From: Winogradskyella algicola
GTDB lineage: Bacteria > Bacteroidota > Bacteroidia > Flavobacteriales > Flavobacteriaceae
Length of the DNA: 64,000 bases
Direction: 5' to 3'
Assembly: GCF_005869935.1 (NCBI RefSeq)
Contig: NZ_SZQF01000001.1
Location: forward strand, 682,001 to 746,000
How positions within the stretch are numbered: position 1 is the first letter of the stretch; the number at the start of each line of letters is the position of its first letter. The notes below the pieces were generated by a model. It searched no databases. It worked only from the letters and a program-made list of their open reading frames with translations, and was not told where the DNA came from. The position numbers and the translations under genes are program-made. Positions 1 through 8,506 of this stretch are shown piece by piece.

Positions 1-2500
1 TGCCAGCTTTGGCGCCAAATACAGCGTTTCTTAGTTGTTGCCCAACTTGGCCTGCAGAAACTCCTAATTCACCAGCTTTTTCTCTATCAACAACAACTTG
101 CATAGATGGTTTAGAACGGTTTACGTCAATTTTTAACTCATCAATACCAGCAATGCTTTTGGTGTTAAGGAAATCTCGCATCTTCTCTGCAGTGTTAATT
201 AATTCTGCATAATCTTCACCGGAAAGTTCTAAGTTAATAGGTGCTCCAGCTGGTGGTCCAACAGGATCTTTTTCTACAGAAATTGTAACACCAGGATAAA
301 TGTCTTTTAAACTTTCTTGTACCTTTTTATATAGCTCGTTACTGTCTGCGCCTTTTCTATATTTAAACTCACGCATAGTAGCCGTAATCTTTCCGCGATG
401 AGGCATTTCGGCTTGAGAACCACCATCGGTCATAGGATTACCTGCACCTTCACCAACTTGAGATACTGCACTTTCTGTCATGAAATTGTAATCTCCATTC
501 ATGTACGCATCTTGGTTGATGATTTTATAGACACGTTGCTCAATATCTTTTGTAATGGCATTTGTCTTTTTTATGTCTGTACCTTCAGGATATTCTATGT
601 AAACAATAATCTGGTTTGGTGTGTTGTCTGGGAAGAATTCTACTTTAGTTCTTTGACTACCAATTGAGGCTCCAAAGCCACCAAATGCAACAAGTAATAA
701 AATGAATGTGATAATGGTAATTGCGATTGGTCTTTTGCCACGTAATGCAGTTCTCAAAGTTCTTTCGTAGATACGCTCCCAACGTGGTAATACTTTATTT
801 TGAAAGCCGTTTGCCCAACTTCTTAAGAATAAACGGTATGCCCAAAGCAATATTACTGTAACAACCATAACACTACCTAAGGCTCTATATGGTCCTCCAA
901 AAATGATTATTAATAGTCCTAAAATTCCTACAACAGCAGAAATAGAAATGATTTGTTTAAAGGTCATTTCTTTATCCTCAGTAGACATATATCTTGAGAC
1001 TAATACAGAGTTGAAAAATATAGCCACAAATAAAGATGAGCCTAATACAACTGATAAGGTTATTGGGAAATATTTCATAAATTGTCCCATTACTCCTGGC
1101 CATAAGCCTAAAGGAATAAAAGCGGCTACAGTTGTGGCAGTTGAAATTATAATAGGAAAAGCAATTTCTCCAATACCTTTTTTGGCAGCTTCCATTCGGC
1201 TCATACCTTCTTGGTCCATGAGACGGTAAACATTTTCTACAACAACAATTCCATTATCTACCAGCATACCAAGACCCATAATAAGTCCGAATAGAATCAT
1301 GGTATTCATAGTGTAGCCTAGAAGATTAAGAATCATTAACGACATAAACATGGACATCGGAATTGCAAAACCGACAAACAAGGCATTTTTGAATCCTAAA
1401 AAGAACATTAAAACCGTTACTACGAGGATAATACCGAATATGATATTGTTAACTAAATCATCAACCTGACCAATAGTTTTTGAAGACTGGTCGTTAGAAA
1501 TAGTAACTTTTAAGTCTGGAGGGAATACATTATTTACTGCATCTTCGACAATAACAACGATTTGTTCTGCTGCTGCAACCATGTTTTTACCAGATCGCTT
1601 TTTAACATCTAGCATTACAACTTCCTCACCAAATTCTCTTGCGTAGGTAGTCTTATCTTCATCTTTAAAGTTAACTTCTGCGATATCTTTAAGGTAGATT
1701 GCGTTTCCTTTTTCAGATTTTACAACAAAAGACTCTAATTCCTCAGGTGTGTCAATTTCACCAATAACACGTATAGTTCTACGTTGTCCGCTAGAGATTA
1801 AGTTACCAGCAGAAATGGTCATATTTTCATTGCTAATGGCACCAGTAATATCATTAAAACTTACTTGTGCTGCCATCATTTTGTAGATGTCTACAGCAAC
1901 TTCAACTTCTTTTTCTTGGGCACCTCTAATGTCTACTTCTTTAATTTCTGAAAGACTCTCAATCTTGTCTTCTAAATATTCGCCATAAGACTTAAGTTTA
2001 TCTACAGGATAATCACCAGATATGTTGATGTTAAGAATTGGCATTTCTTCAGACATACTAAGGTCAAAGATATTTGGCTGCACTTTGGCACCATTAAAGG
2101 TTGGCCAATCTTCACCAGATGTTTCTACGTCTACTTCATCCTTTATCTTTTGTTTTGCAGCATCTACTGAAATATTCTCGTCAAACTCTACCATAATAGA
2201 AGAATAGTCCTCTAATGATGTAGATTGAATCTCTATAACGTTACTAACCGTTTTGATTTTGTCCTCAATAGGGTTAGTAATTAACTTCTCTATATCTTCA
2301 GCAGTGTTTCCTGGATAAATCGTACTGATGTAGATTTTTGTTTCTTTAATCTCTGGGAAGTTTTCTCTAGGCATAGACCTATATGCAGAAGTTCCCAAGA
2401 TTAATATTACAGCAATGAGCACGTACATCGTGGTCTTGTTATCTATAGCCCAAGATGATAAGCGAAACTCTTTGAATACTTTTTTGAATTTATCAGTCAT
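1..2500 (-). CDS. RND efflux permease, AcrB/HAE1 type (C-terminus cut by window edge)
   Basis: Inner-membrane proton-driven pump of a tripartite efflux system. About 833 residues are visible from an ATG at 2500; the C-terminal part lies outside the window. TM1 follows the short cytoplasmic start (MTDKFKKVFKEFRLSSWAID), then a periplasmic porter domain, then a helical bundle with LVDNGIVVVENV at about residues 413-424. This is the TM4 proton-relay motif; Asp415 is kept but the second Asp of the E. coli AcrB pair is Asn416. A second periplasmic domain follows from about residue 590. It is last of the visible genes in the tetR-tolC-mfp-rnd operon, 30 bp after the adaptor gene. The substrate cannot be read from the sequence; drug, bile-salt or fatty-acid-like export are all possible. 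Confidence 0.93.
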   Translation of the reverse strand, partial: MTDKFKKVFKEFRLSSWAIDNKTTMYVLIAVILILGTSAYRSMPRENFPEIKETKIYISTIYPGNTAEDIEKLITNPIEDKIKTVSNVIEIQSTSLEDYSSIMVEFDENISVDAAKQKIKDEVDVETSGEDWPTFNGAKVQPNIFDLSMSEEMPILNINISGDYPVDKLKSYGEYLEDKIESLSEIKEVDIRGAQEKEVEVAVDIYKMMAAQVSFNDITGAISNENMTISAGNLISSGQRRTIRVIGEIDTPEELESFVVKSEKGNAIYLKDIAEVNFKDEDKTTYAREFGEEVVMLDVKKRSGKNMVAAAEQIVVIVEDAVNNVFPPDLKVTISNDQSSKTIGQVDDLVNNIIFGIILVVTVLMFFLGFKNALFVGFAIPMSMFMSLMILNLLGYTMNTMILFGLIMGLGMLVDNGIVVVENVYRLMDQEGMSRMEAAKKGIGEIAFPIIISTATTVAAFIPLGLWPGVMGQFMKYFPITLSVVLGSSLFVAIFFNSVLVSRYMSTEDKEMTFKQIISISAVVGILGLLIIIFGGPYRALGSVMVVTVILLWAYRLFLRSWANGFQNKVLPRWERIYERTLRTALRGKRPIAITIITFILLLVAFGGFGASIGSQRTKVEFFPDNTPNQIIVYIEYPEGTDIKKTNAITKDIEQRVYKIINQDAYMNGDYNFMTESAVSQVGEGAGNPMTDGGSQAEMPHRGKITATMREFKYRKGADSNELYKKVQESLKDIYPGVTISVEKDPVGPPAGAPINLELSGEDYAELINTAEKMRDFLNTKSIAGIDELKIDVNRSKPSMQVVVDREKAGELGVSAGQVGQQLRNAVFGAKAG

Positions 2501-2530
2501 TATAAAAAGACTTTATTTTGGTTAGTTGTT

Positions 2531-3703
2531 TTATTCTATTTCAAGAATTTTTACTTCTTGTCCGTCCTTAACACTACGTGCACCTTCGTCTATAAGCTCT
2601 GCGCCATTTTCTAAACCAGATAATACTTCAATGAAGTCTCCTTCGGTTTTTCCGGTTTTTATAATCACACGTTTAACAGTTGCGATACTGTCATTCTTTG
2701 AAGTTGCAGTGTAAACATATTGCTCACCTTCAGCATTTTCTGAAATAATACTCTGAGGAATAAGAATTGCCTTTTCGTTGGTGTAATCATTAATCTTAAG
2801 TTTTGCGGTAAGATTTGGTTTTATGGTTTTATCAGAATTTGGTATGGCGACTTCAACTTTAAAAGTACGGTTAGCAGGATTGATGAAATTACCAGCTTGG
2901 CGCACAGTTGCAGTCATATTCTTATTAAGTACTGGGAAATTTACCTCTACTGTTTTACCTTCAGTAACATTGGTTAAATAACTTTCTGGTACATCAGTTT
3001 CAATGTACATAGAGTTAAGGTTTACCAATCTAAAAAGTTGTGATTGGCCAGGGCCAACAACAGTTCCTTGCTCTGTAATAACGTCATCTATAGTACCAGA
3101 AAAAGGAGCTCTTACGATAGTTTTACCGATTTGTTGTTGCATTTGGCTAATCGCTTTTTGCTGTGCTTCGTAATTAGACTTAGCTTGAAGGTATTGAATT
3201 TCGCTTCCTATTTTTTGGTCCCAAAGACGCTTTTGACGATTAAAAGTGGTTTTTGCTAAATCAGCCTGAATTTGCATTTGTGCCAACTGTTGCCCTAAGC
3301 CACCATCATCTATTTTTGCTAAAGCTTGTCCTGCACTAACTTTTTGACCTTCTTTAACGTAAACCTTAGTTAAAACACCCGAATATTCTGGATAGATAAT
3401 AATGTTTTGTTTGGTGCTAACATTACCTTGAAGTTCTACAAAATGTTCAAATTTTTCTTCCTTGGCCTTAAATGTTGTAACTAAAGGTACTTTAAGTAAC
3501 GGATTGAGTTCTTTGATTTTTGCATCTATAGCCTTAATCTGAGATTCCACTTGCTTTTGTTGTTCACTTAGTTCAGATTTTTTAGTTCGTAATTGCTCTA
3601 AATTACCAGAAGCAATTAAATCTTCTACAGATTTTGTTTTTTCGCCTCCACCGCAAGAGACCAATAAAACGGTTACTAGAGTTAGTTTAATTATATGTTT
3701 CAT
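2531..3703 (-). CDS. Efflux periplasmic adaptor (membrane fusion protein), lipoprotein
   Basis: HlyD/AcrA-family adaptor (390 aa) linking the RND pump to the TolC channel. The start gives a lipoprotein signal ending in VLLVSC|GGG, so it should be lipid-anchored. A coiled-coil stretch (about residues 25-68) precedes the barrel-sandwich (lipoyl-like) half GVLTKVYVKEGQKVSAGQAL. An alpha-helical hairpin follows (about 135-190), then the second lipoyl half with IVRAPFSGTIDD, and beta-barrel and membrane-proximal domains to the end. It lies 12 bp after tolC and 30 bp before the pump gene, so all are probably one transcript. The extra N-terminal coiled coil is common in Bacteroidota adaptors. Confidence 0.95.
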   Translation of the reverse strand: MKHIIKLTLVTVLLVSCGGGEKTKSVEDLIASGNLEQLRTKKSELSEQQKQVESQIKAIDAKIKELNPLLKVPLVTTFKAKEEKFEHFVELQGNVSTKQNIIIYPEYSGVLTKVYVKEGQKVSAGQALAKIDDGGLGQQLAQMQIQADLAKTTFNRQKRLWDQKIGSEIQYLQAKSNYEAQQKAISQMQQQIGKTIVRAPFSGTIDDVITEQGTVVGPGQSQLFRLVNLNSMYIETDVPESYLTNVTEGKTVEVNFPVLNKNMTATVRQAGNFINPANRTFKVEVAIPNSDKTIKPNLTAKLKINDYTNEKAILIPQSIISENAEGEQYVYTATSKNDSIATVKRVIIKTGKTEGDFIEVLSGLENGAELIDEGARSVKDGQEVKILEIE

Positions 3704-3715
3704 TTTTTAATTGAT

Positions 3716-5128
3716 TTAAAAGTTGGTTGTTTGGTTTGTTAGTGTTTCTAGCTCAGCTTTTGTATTAATTACGTCTAGCATTGCTTTCAATAATTCTTGT
3801 TGAGCAGCGTATAACTGTGTCTGAGCTTGTCTCAACTCAAAGCTAGATCCAATGCCTTCAAAAAATTTGGTTTGATTTTTTCTTTCAATACGCTCTGCTA
3901 GAGCAAGATTTTGCTTTTTGTTATTGTAATCTTCAGTAGCAAATTTGTAATTACTTCTTGCAGTTTCAATTTCTAATTTTAGACGTTGCTCGGTTTCTGT
4001 GAGGTCATCTTTAGATTTTTCTAAGTTAATTTTTGCACGTTGAGTAGCAGCACTTCTTCCACCAGAACTAAATATTGGCAAGTTAAGGTTGAAACCAAAA
4101 GATGAAAAACCAGCCCAATCCTGTTCTTTTTCCAAGAAGGAAAAATCATCTCCAAATCCAAGATACCCTCCGTTGATATATGCACTGAGTTGGGGTAAAG
4201 CTTTACTTTTTTCTAACTTTAATAAGAGTTCTTTTGAACGCTTATCGTTTTGAGCAATTTTGTAGTCTACAGTTGAGGTAACATCATTTTCTTGTGTTAA
4301 ACTTTCAAGAGAAATATTTTTTTCTGCTAAATCTTCGAGATCTTCAGTTAGTGTAACATCAGTATTATAGTCTATACCTAAAGTAATATTAAACATTTGA
4401 TAAGCAATCCCTCTAAGACGCTTGGCATTGTTTAGACTACTTTCAAGATTAGAAAGCGTAATTTGTAATTGCTCTACACTTTCTTCTTCTTCAAGACCAT
4501 TTTCATAAATTTTAGTAGTTTCATCTAAATTTTTCTGAAGTACAGCAATATTTTTTTCATATATAATAACACTTTCTTCAGACAGAAGCACATTACCATA
4601 GGCATTGATAACTCCTTTCCTTACTTCTAGGTCAGTTTTATCTTTTGCGTTCTTAGAAATTTCTAAAAACACTTTTGCGGATTGAAGCCCTACCAAATAC
4701 GATCCATCAAAAATTAATTGACTTAAAGTAGCTGTCGCATTTACATTTTGTTTCGTTCCGAATATGACCTCTGTGAAGCCAGATTGGATTTCTGGAATAC
4801 CAGTAGGTGAAGATAATTCACTGTAATACTCATCAAGGTTTCTAATTTGGCTGAAAGGATCAAAAAATTCGTTAGGTAAAAGTGAAACCTGCTGTTTTAA
4901 AAAATTCTGATAGTTTACTGTTGCATTAAGCTGAGGTAAACCACTTGCTGTAGTTTCCCATTTTTGCTGTTTAGCCGCGTCGATATCTCTCACCGCATTT
5001 TTGGCTTGTCGGTTATTTTCTAATGCATAATCTATAGCTTCTTGTAACGAAAAGCTAGTAGGTTGCTCTTGAGAATAGCCCAACGATACTACAGATATTA
5101 CAATTAAATTTAAAATCGTTTTTTTCAT
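3716..5128 (-). CDS. TolC-family outer-membrane efflux channel
   Basis: Outer-membrane channel of the tripartite pump (470 aa). It has a signal peptide ending near GYSQ|EQ, an N-terminal SLQEAIDYALENNRQ segment typical of the OEP family, and two long helical repeats of heptad-rich coiled coil (about residues 160-260 and 340-455) separated by the strand segments. The length fits the family. It starts 3 bp after the TetR stop and ends 12 bp before the adaptor, so it is the second gene of the operon. No cysteine lipobox is present, so it is not an OprM-type lipoprotein. Confidence 0.94.
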   Translation of the reverse strand: MKKTILNLIVISVVSLGYSQEQPTSFSLQEAIDYALENNRQAKNAVRDIDAAKQQKWETTASGLPQLNATVNYQNFLKQQVSLLPNEFFDPFSQIRNLDEYYSELSSPTGIPEIQSGFTEVIFGTKQNVNATATLSQLIFDGSYLVGLQSAKVFLEISKNAKDKTDLEVRKGVINAYGNVLLSEESVIIYEKNIAVLQKNLDETTKIYENGLEEEESVEQLQITLSNLESSLNNAKRLRGIAYQMFNITLGIDYNTDVTLTEDLEDLAEKNISLESLTQENDVTSTVDYKIAQNDKRSKELLLKLEKSKALPQLSAYINGGYLGFGDDFSFLEKEQDWAGFSSFGFNLNLPIFSSGGRSAATQRAKINLEKSKDDLTETEQRLKLEIETARSNYKFATEDYNNKKQNLALAERIERKNQTKFFEGIGSSFELRQAQTQLYAAQQELLKAMLDVINTKAELETLTNQTTNF

Positions 5129-5131
5129 TGG

Positions 5132-5743
5132 TTATTGTTGATTTTGATTGATTTCTAATAGTTCGGTTAGCTTTTCTAACCCTTTTGGTGTACAAATGCC
5201 TCTTAGGTGATATTCTAAATAGTAATCCATAAGTGTTTTCATAGAAAAGTCTTTAAGTGGAAATACCATTTGATCTTTAAGGGTCATCATACAATTAAAA
5301 TAGATTCTTGATATAAACTTCACATCTATATTACTTCTATATAAGCCTAGTTCTATACCTCTGTTCAAGTTTTCAATTACACAGTCTTGCATAACCTCGA
5401 ACTGTTTTGCTTTAAGAGTAGAATAAATTTTTGGATAATATTTTTGTAGTTGATACTGTGGCGAAGATTTTTCGTCCTTAAGATGATCCATTACAAAAGC
5501 TTTTATCTGGTAAATCTCTTCTATTGGATTTTTTTTAAACGAACAGATATGGTCAATACCACAAGATATAGTTTCAAACATGTGTAATGTCGTAGATTCT
5601 ACCAGCTTTGTTTTGTTAGGAAAATGAACGTAAATCGTTTTCTTAGATATGCCTAATTCATTAGCAATATCATCCATGGTAACACTTTTAAACCCTAGTG
5701 TAAGAAATAGTTCAGTGGCTTTATCAATTATTCTTTGTCTCAT
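5132..5743 (-). CDS. TetR/AcrR-family transcriptional regulator
   Basis: Probable repressor of the efflux operon (203 aa). The N-terminal helix-turn-helix is clear: FLTLGFKSVTMDDIANELGI then SKKTIYVHFPNKTKLVE, within residues 1-60. The C-terminal ligand domain is unique and does not tell the inducer. It is the first gene of the operon, and tolC starts 3 bp after its stop. A strong promoter and a short inverted repeat lie just upstream (entries at 5787 and 5752), which suggests autorepression. It is also divergent from the polyprenyl synthase gene. Confidence 0.94.
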   Translation of the reverse strand: MRQRIIDKATELFLTLGFKSVTMDDIANELGISKKTIYVHFPNKTKLVESTTLHMFETISCGIDHICSFKKNPIEEIYQIKAFVMDHLKDEKSSPQYQLQKYYPKIYSTLKAKQFEVMQDCVIENLNRGIELGLYRSNIDVKFISRIYFNCMMTLKDQMVFPLKDFSMKTLMDYYLEYHLRGICTPKGLEKLTELLEINQNQQ

Positions 5744-5751
5744 ATATATGC

Positions 5752-5765
5752 TCCGTACAAACGGA
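5752..5765. promoter_or_regulatory. Inverted repeat, likely TetR operator
   Basis: TCCGT-acaa-ACGGA is a perfect 5-bp inverted repeat with a 4-bp spacer. It lies between the predicted transcription start (about 5780) and the tetR ATG (5743), where binding would block the operon's transcription. The size and position fit a TetR-family dimer site. The assignment is inferred from position and symmetry only. Confidence 0.6.
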
Positions 5766-5786
5766 CTATCTCATTAAATTAGAGGG

Positions 5787-5817
5787 CAAAAATACCTATG
5801 GAAACTTTAAAAACAAA
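5787..5817 (-). promoter_or_regulatory. Promoter of the tetR-tolC-mfp-rnd operon
   Basis: On the minus strand the segment reads TTTG (5817-5814), 19 bp, then TATTTTTG (5794-5787). This matches the Bacteroidota primary-sigma consensus TTTG-N17-23-TAnnTTTG. Transcription would start near 5780, giving a leader of about 37 nt that contains the inverted repeat at 5752-5765. Confidence 0.75.
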
Positions 5818-5884
5818 AAAAGTTTCCTAAGTTTTAATAATTATTTAACATTGTTAACCTTAGTTTTAAATATGATGAAAGCCT

Positions 5885-5892
5885 TATTTTTG
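5885..5892 (+). promoter_or_regulatory. -7 box TATTTTTG four bases before the polyprenyl synthase ATG
   Basis: An exact TAnnTTTG box ends 4 nt before the ATG at 5897, so the transcript would begin at or very near the start codon (leaderless or nearly so). A clear TTTG at the usual distance is not present, which lowers certainty. Confidence 0.5.
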
Positions 5893-5896
5893 TCTT

Positions 5897-6871
5897 ATGC
5901 AAAACATTGAAGCTTATCAAAAGTCCTTTACGAAGTATTTAGAGGATTTTGCTATAAATAGAGAACCTGTTAATCTTTACGAACCTGTAAATTATATATT
6001 GAAGTTAGGTGGAAAGCGTCTTCGACCTGTATTAACTTTAATGACTGCTGATATTTTTGGTAGAAAGGCAGAAATGGCAATGAATGCGGCGCTTTCTGTG
6101 GAAGTTTTTCATAATTTCTCGTTGATACACGATGATATTATGGATGATGCACCATTGCGTAGAGGAAAAGCAACTGTTCATGAAAAGTGGGATATAAACA
6201 CAGGGATTCTTTCTGGTGACGCCATGCTTATTTTAGCGTATCAATTATTTGAAAACTATGAGCCTAGAATTTTTCAAGCCCTGGCAAAATTATTTAGTAA
6301 AACGGCTTTAGAGGTTTGTGAAGGTCAACAATATGATATTGATTTTGAAACCCGAAATGACGTCACAATACCAGAATATCTAAAAATGATTGAGTATAAG
6401 ACTGCTGTTTTAGTAGGCGCTGCTATGAAAATGGGAGCTATTGTTGCTGAAGCTTCAGAAGAAGATCAAAATTTAATTTACGATTTTGGACGTTATCTCG
6501 GAGTTGCTTTCCAACTTCAAGACGATTACTTAGACGCCTTTGGTAATCCTGAAACATTTGGTAAGCAAGTAGGTGGTGATATTTTAGAGCATAAGAAAAC
6601 CTATTTGTATCTCAAAACCCAAGAATTAGGTAGTGAGGCAGAAAAATCTAACTTACTAGACTTAATGACTAATATAGCATTATCTGATTCAGAAAAAGTT
6701 GAGAAAGTAAAGCTGCTTTTTAATGCTTCTGGTGCGGCAGATGCCACGCAATCAGCTGTTAAGGATTATACCAAAAAAGCGTTTAGTGTTTTAGAGAAAT
6801 TAAATATTTCTAATGACAAAAAACAATTACTCCTATTGTTTGGGGAGCAATTAATGAATAGACGTGTGTAA
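5897..6871 (+). CDS. Polyprenyl diphosphate synthase (IspB/IspA family, long-chain type)
   Basis: Condenses IPP with allylic diphosphates to make the polyprenyl chain, probably for menaquinone (324 aa). Both aspartate-rich Mg-binding motifs are intact: first motif D79-D80-x-x-D83 within LIHDDIMDDAPLRRGK, second D209-D210-x-x-D213 in LQDDYLDAFG. The GGKRLRP substrate motif is at about 37-43. The residues before the first motif are not bulky aromatics (VEVFHNFSL), which favours a chain longer than C15, but length should not be guessed precisely. Its stop overlaps the start of the next gene. Confidence 0.95.
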   Translation: MQNIEAYQKSFTKYLEDFAINREPVNLYEPVNYILKLGGKRLRPVLTLMTADIFGRKAEMAMNAALSVEVFHNFSLIHDDIMDDAPLRRGKATVHEKWDINTGILSGDAMLILAYQLFENYEPRIFQALAKLFSKTALEVCEGQQYDIDFETRNDVTIPEYLKMIEYKTAVLVGAAMKMGAIVAEASEEDQNLIYDFGRYLGVAFQLQDDYLDAFGNPETFGKQVGGDILEHKKTYLYLKTQELGSEAEKSNLLDLMTNIALSDSEKVEKVKLLFNASGAADATQSAVKDYTKKAFSVLEKLNISNDKKQLLLLFGEQLMNRRV

Positions 6872-7221
6872 TGGCATTGCCTGTAAATTTTGAAGATTTA
6901 ATTGTTGAGGCAAACAAATTAAAACTATATAAACAGTTAATAATTCAGCTTAATAAAGATTTGCTTTTTGCAAATATAGATTTAGAATTTAATGAAGATA
7001 CTTTGCCCACAAGCCTAAAGTTGGTGCTGCAAGACACTGTTTTTCAACTTATACAACATAAATTCTCAGACTATCTTAATTTGCTTTATCAAGTTGATGT
7101 TGCAGAAAAGAAAGTAAGATTGCTAGATGGTGAAGATGTTGTTAAATTATCAGAGGATATTACTTTTCTAATACTACAACGAGAGTGGCAAAAGGTGTGG
7201 TATAAAGAAAAATACAAATAG
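6871..7221 (+). CDS. Conserved small protein coupled to polyprenyl synthase
   Basis: A 116-residue soluble protein that I do not recognise by domain. Its ATG overlaps the upstream TAA by one base (TAATG), so translation is probably coupled. The sequence is rich in Leu/Lys/Asp with no membrane segment, signal or obvious catalytic motif, and predicted helices predominate. Placement suggests a helper or regulator of isoprenoid metabolism, or simply a co-transcribed core gene. No terminator is obvious after it. Confidence 0.75.
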   Translation: MALPVNFEDLIVEANKLKLYKQLIIQLNKDLLFANIDLEFNEDTLPTSLKLVLQDTVFQLIQHKFSDYLNLLYQVDVAEKKVRLLDGEDVVKLSEDITFLILQREWQKVWYKEKYK

Positions 7222-7256
7222 AGGCTGTTTAAAGCTTTTTCAATGGGAATGAAATC

Positions 7257-7754
7257 CTATTGTGAGCTAAATAATTCACTTCCTTTTTTTGTTAAAAAAT
7301 AACAAGTAATAGCACCTAATATATTGTAAGGGACAGACAGTAAAATTATAAGCCAGCCAATTTCAAGGCCTTGTACAAAGCCATTTTTTATCATTTTCAA
7401 AATCCAATTTGAAGGGAAATAACCGGCTTTCATGTCATAATAATGCCATAACATACCGCCAAATGGAGAACTCAGAAAAATTGTTAGCGTTATTATTACA
7501 AGGGTTAGTAGAATTTGCTTGGCAATGGTTTGACTTAAAAATGTTTTAGCAAATATTGTTGCCAGGATTCCATAGAAAAAACACGGTATAGCTATAAATG
7601 AAATGGGATATTCCCAATGGTATAAAAACATTCTGAATAGTGCAGCAAACACGTTATGCCTGGGCATTATCATCCACAAAATATAATAGAAAATAGTAGC
7701 AAGAATAAAACTTGTTGCCCAATAAAAAAGCAATTTTTTGGTTGCTATATTCAA
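7257..7754 (-). CDS. Small integral membrane protein, unknown function
   Basis: 165 residues with four hydrophobic segments (about 8-30, 46-70, 82-104 and 130-156) and no charged catalytic motif. I do not recognise the family. It is oriented away from the polyprenyl synthase operon (convergent) and separated from the next minus-strand gene by about 95 bp containing an AGTCCTTCTC...GAAGGATT dispersed-repeat-like hairpin. The start MNIATKKLLFYW is the only good one. Confidence 0.65.
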   Translation of the reverse strand: MNIATKKLLFYWATSFILATIFYYILWMIMPRHNVFAALFRMFLYHWEYPISFIAIPCFFYGILATIFAKTFLSQTIAKQILLTLVIITLTIFLSSPFGGMLWHYYDMKAGYFPSNWILKMIKNGFVQGLEIGWLIILLSVPYNILGAITCYFLTKKGSELFSSQ

Positions 7755-7849
7755 TTTATGTCCTCTCTTTTATTCAGGATATTTTTATTCTAAATGTTCA
7801 ATTTTCGAAGTCCTTCTCTTTGGGAAGGATTTAGGAAGGGCTTGAGCTT

Positions 7850-8392
7850 TTAAAACCAAAACCTCACAAAAGGCATCCATGCTTGGTTTTGTATGCTCTT
7901 GTCTTCATCATATAGGACGTCGTATCGTATACCAAAAGTGATGTTTCCATTTCGGTAACCAATGCCTAGAAAAAGCGCTGGATACCAATAGTTATCATCC
8001 ACATTGCTCAAAGACTGCTCGTCAAAATCGCGGTTTACATAAAGCTGTTCAAACTCAGTCGATAGTTGTAATTCTCTATAAGGATTAAACAAGCCGATAA
8101 CACTGCCTCCAACGACTGTAGATTTAAAAACATCACGTTGCGAGCTGTATTGAAAATTGAGTCCTACACCAGTAGCTACATAAGGATTGAAATTATAAAG
8201 AGCATTAGGAGCTATAGCTGCGCTAAAAAAACCATCACCAAAGTTTAAGCCTACACCACCTCCAAATTGAACGTTTTGCCAAAAACCATCATCATTACTA
8301 ATACTTTGTGCATTTGAGAAAATCACAAAAAAATATAAAATAACACTACTTAAAATCATTTTTTTGGCAGTCTTTAATCTAAATTTTATCAT
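7850..8392 (-). CDS. Secreted outer-membrane beta-barrel-like protein
   Basis: 180 residues: signal peptide (cleavage after FSNAQ), then alternating aromatic/glycine strands (GGGVGLNFGDGFF, ITFGIRYDVLYD) and a C-terminal FVRFWF ending in Phe, as in outer-membrane barrels. It is small, so about eight strands are likely. I have the impression that relatives in flavobacterial genomes carry the label alpha-ketoglutarate decarboxylase because of the neighbouring sucA; nothing in the sequence supports an enzyme. An alternative start at the internal Met12 (8359) would give a shorter, equally good signal peptide. Confidence 0.75.
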   Translation of the reverse strand: MIKFRLKTAKKMILSSVILYFFVIFSNAQSISNDDGFWQNVQFGGGVGLNFGDGFFSAAIAPNALYNFNPYVATGVGLNFQYSSQRDVFKSTVVGGSVIGLFNPYRELQLSTEFEQLYVNRDFDEQSLSNVDDNYWYPALFLGIGYRNGNITFGIRYDVLYDEDKSIQNQAWMPFVRFWF

Positions 8393-8460
8393 CTCAATAA
8401 TTCTTTAATCCTTATTTGTTATAAATATAATAAAACCGATAGTTTATCTACTAAAAGTTG

Positions 8461-8468
8461 TATTTTTG
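8461..8468 (+). promoter_or_regulatory. -7 box of the sucAB promoter
   Basis: TATTTTTG fits TAnnTTTG and puts the transcription start near 8475, leaving a leader of about 32 nt before the sucA ATG at 8507. It supports the ATG over an in-frame TTG at 8477. No convincing TTTG lies 17-23 bp upstream. Confidence 0.5.
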
Positions 8469-8506
8469 AAGAAATTTTGTTGAAACGACAACGTCTCGTA
8501 AAAATA

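Noticed and set aside
8477-8506. TTG start extending sucA by 10 codons
   Set aside because: The family's N-terminus MDKYSFLNAAHTAY starts at 8507, and the promoter box at 8461 would leave almost no leader for the TTG.
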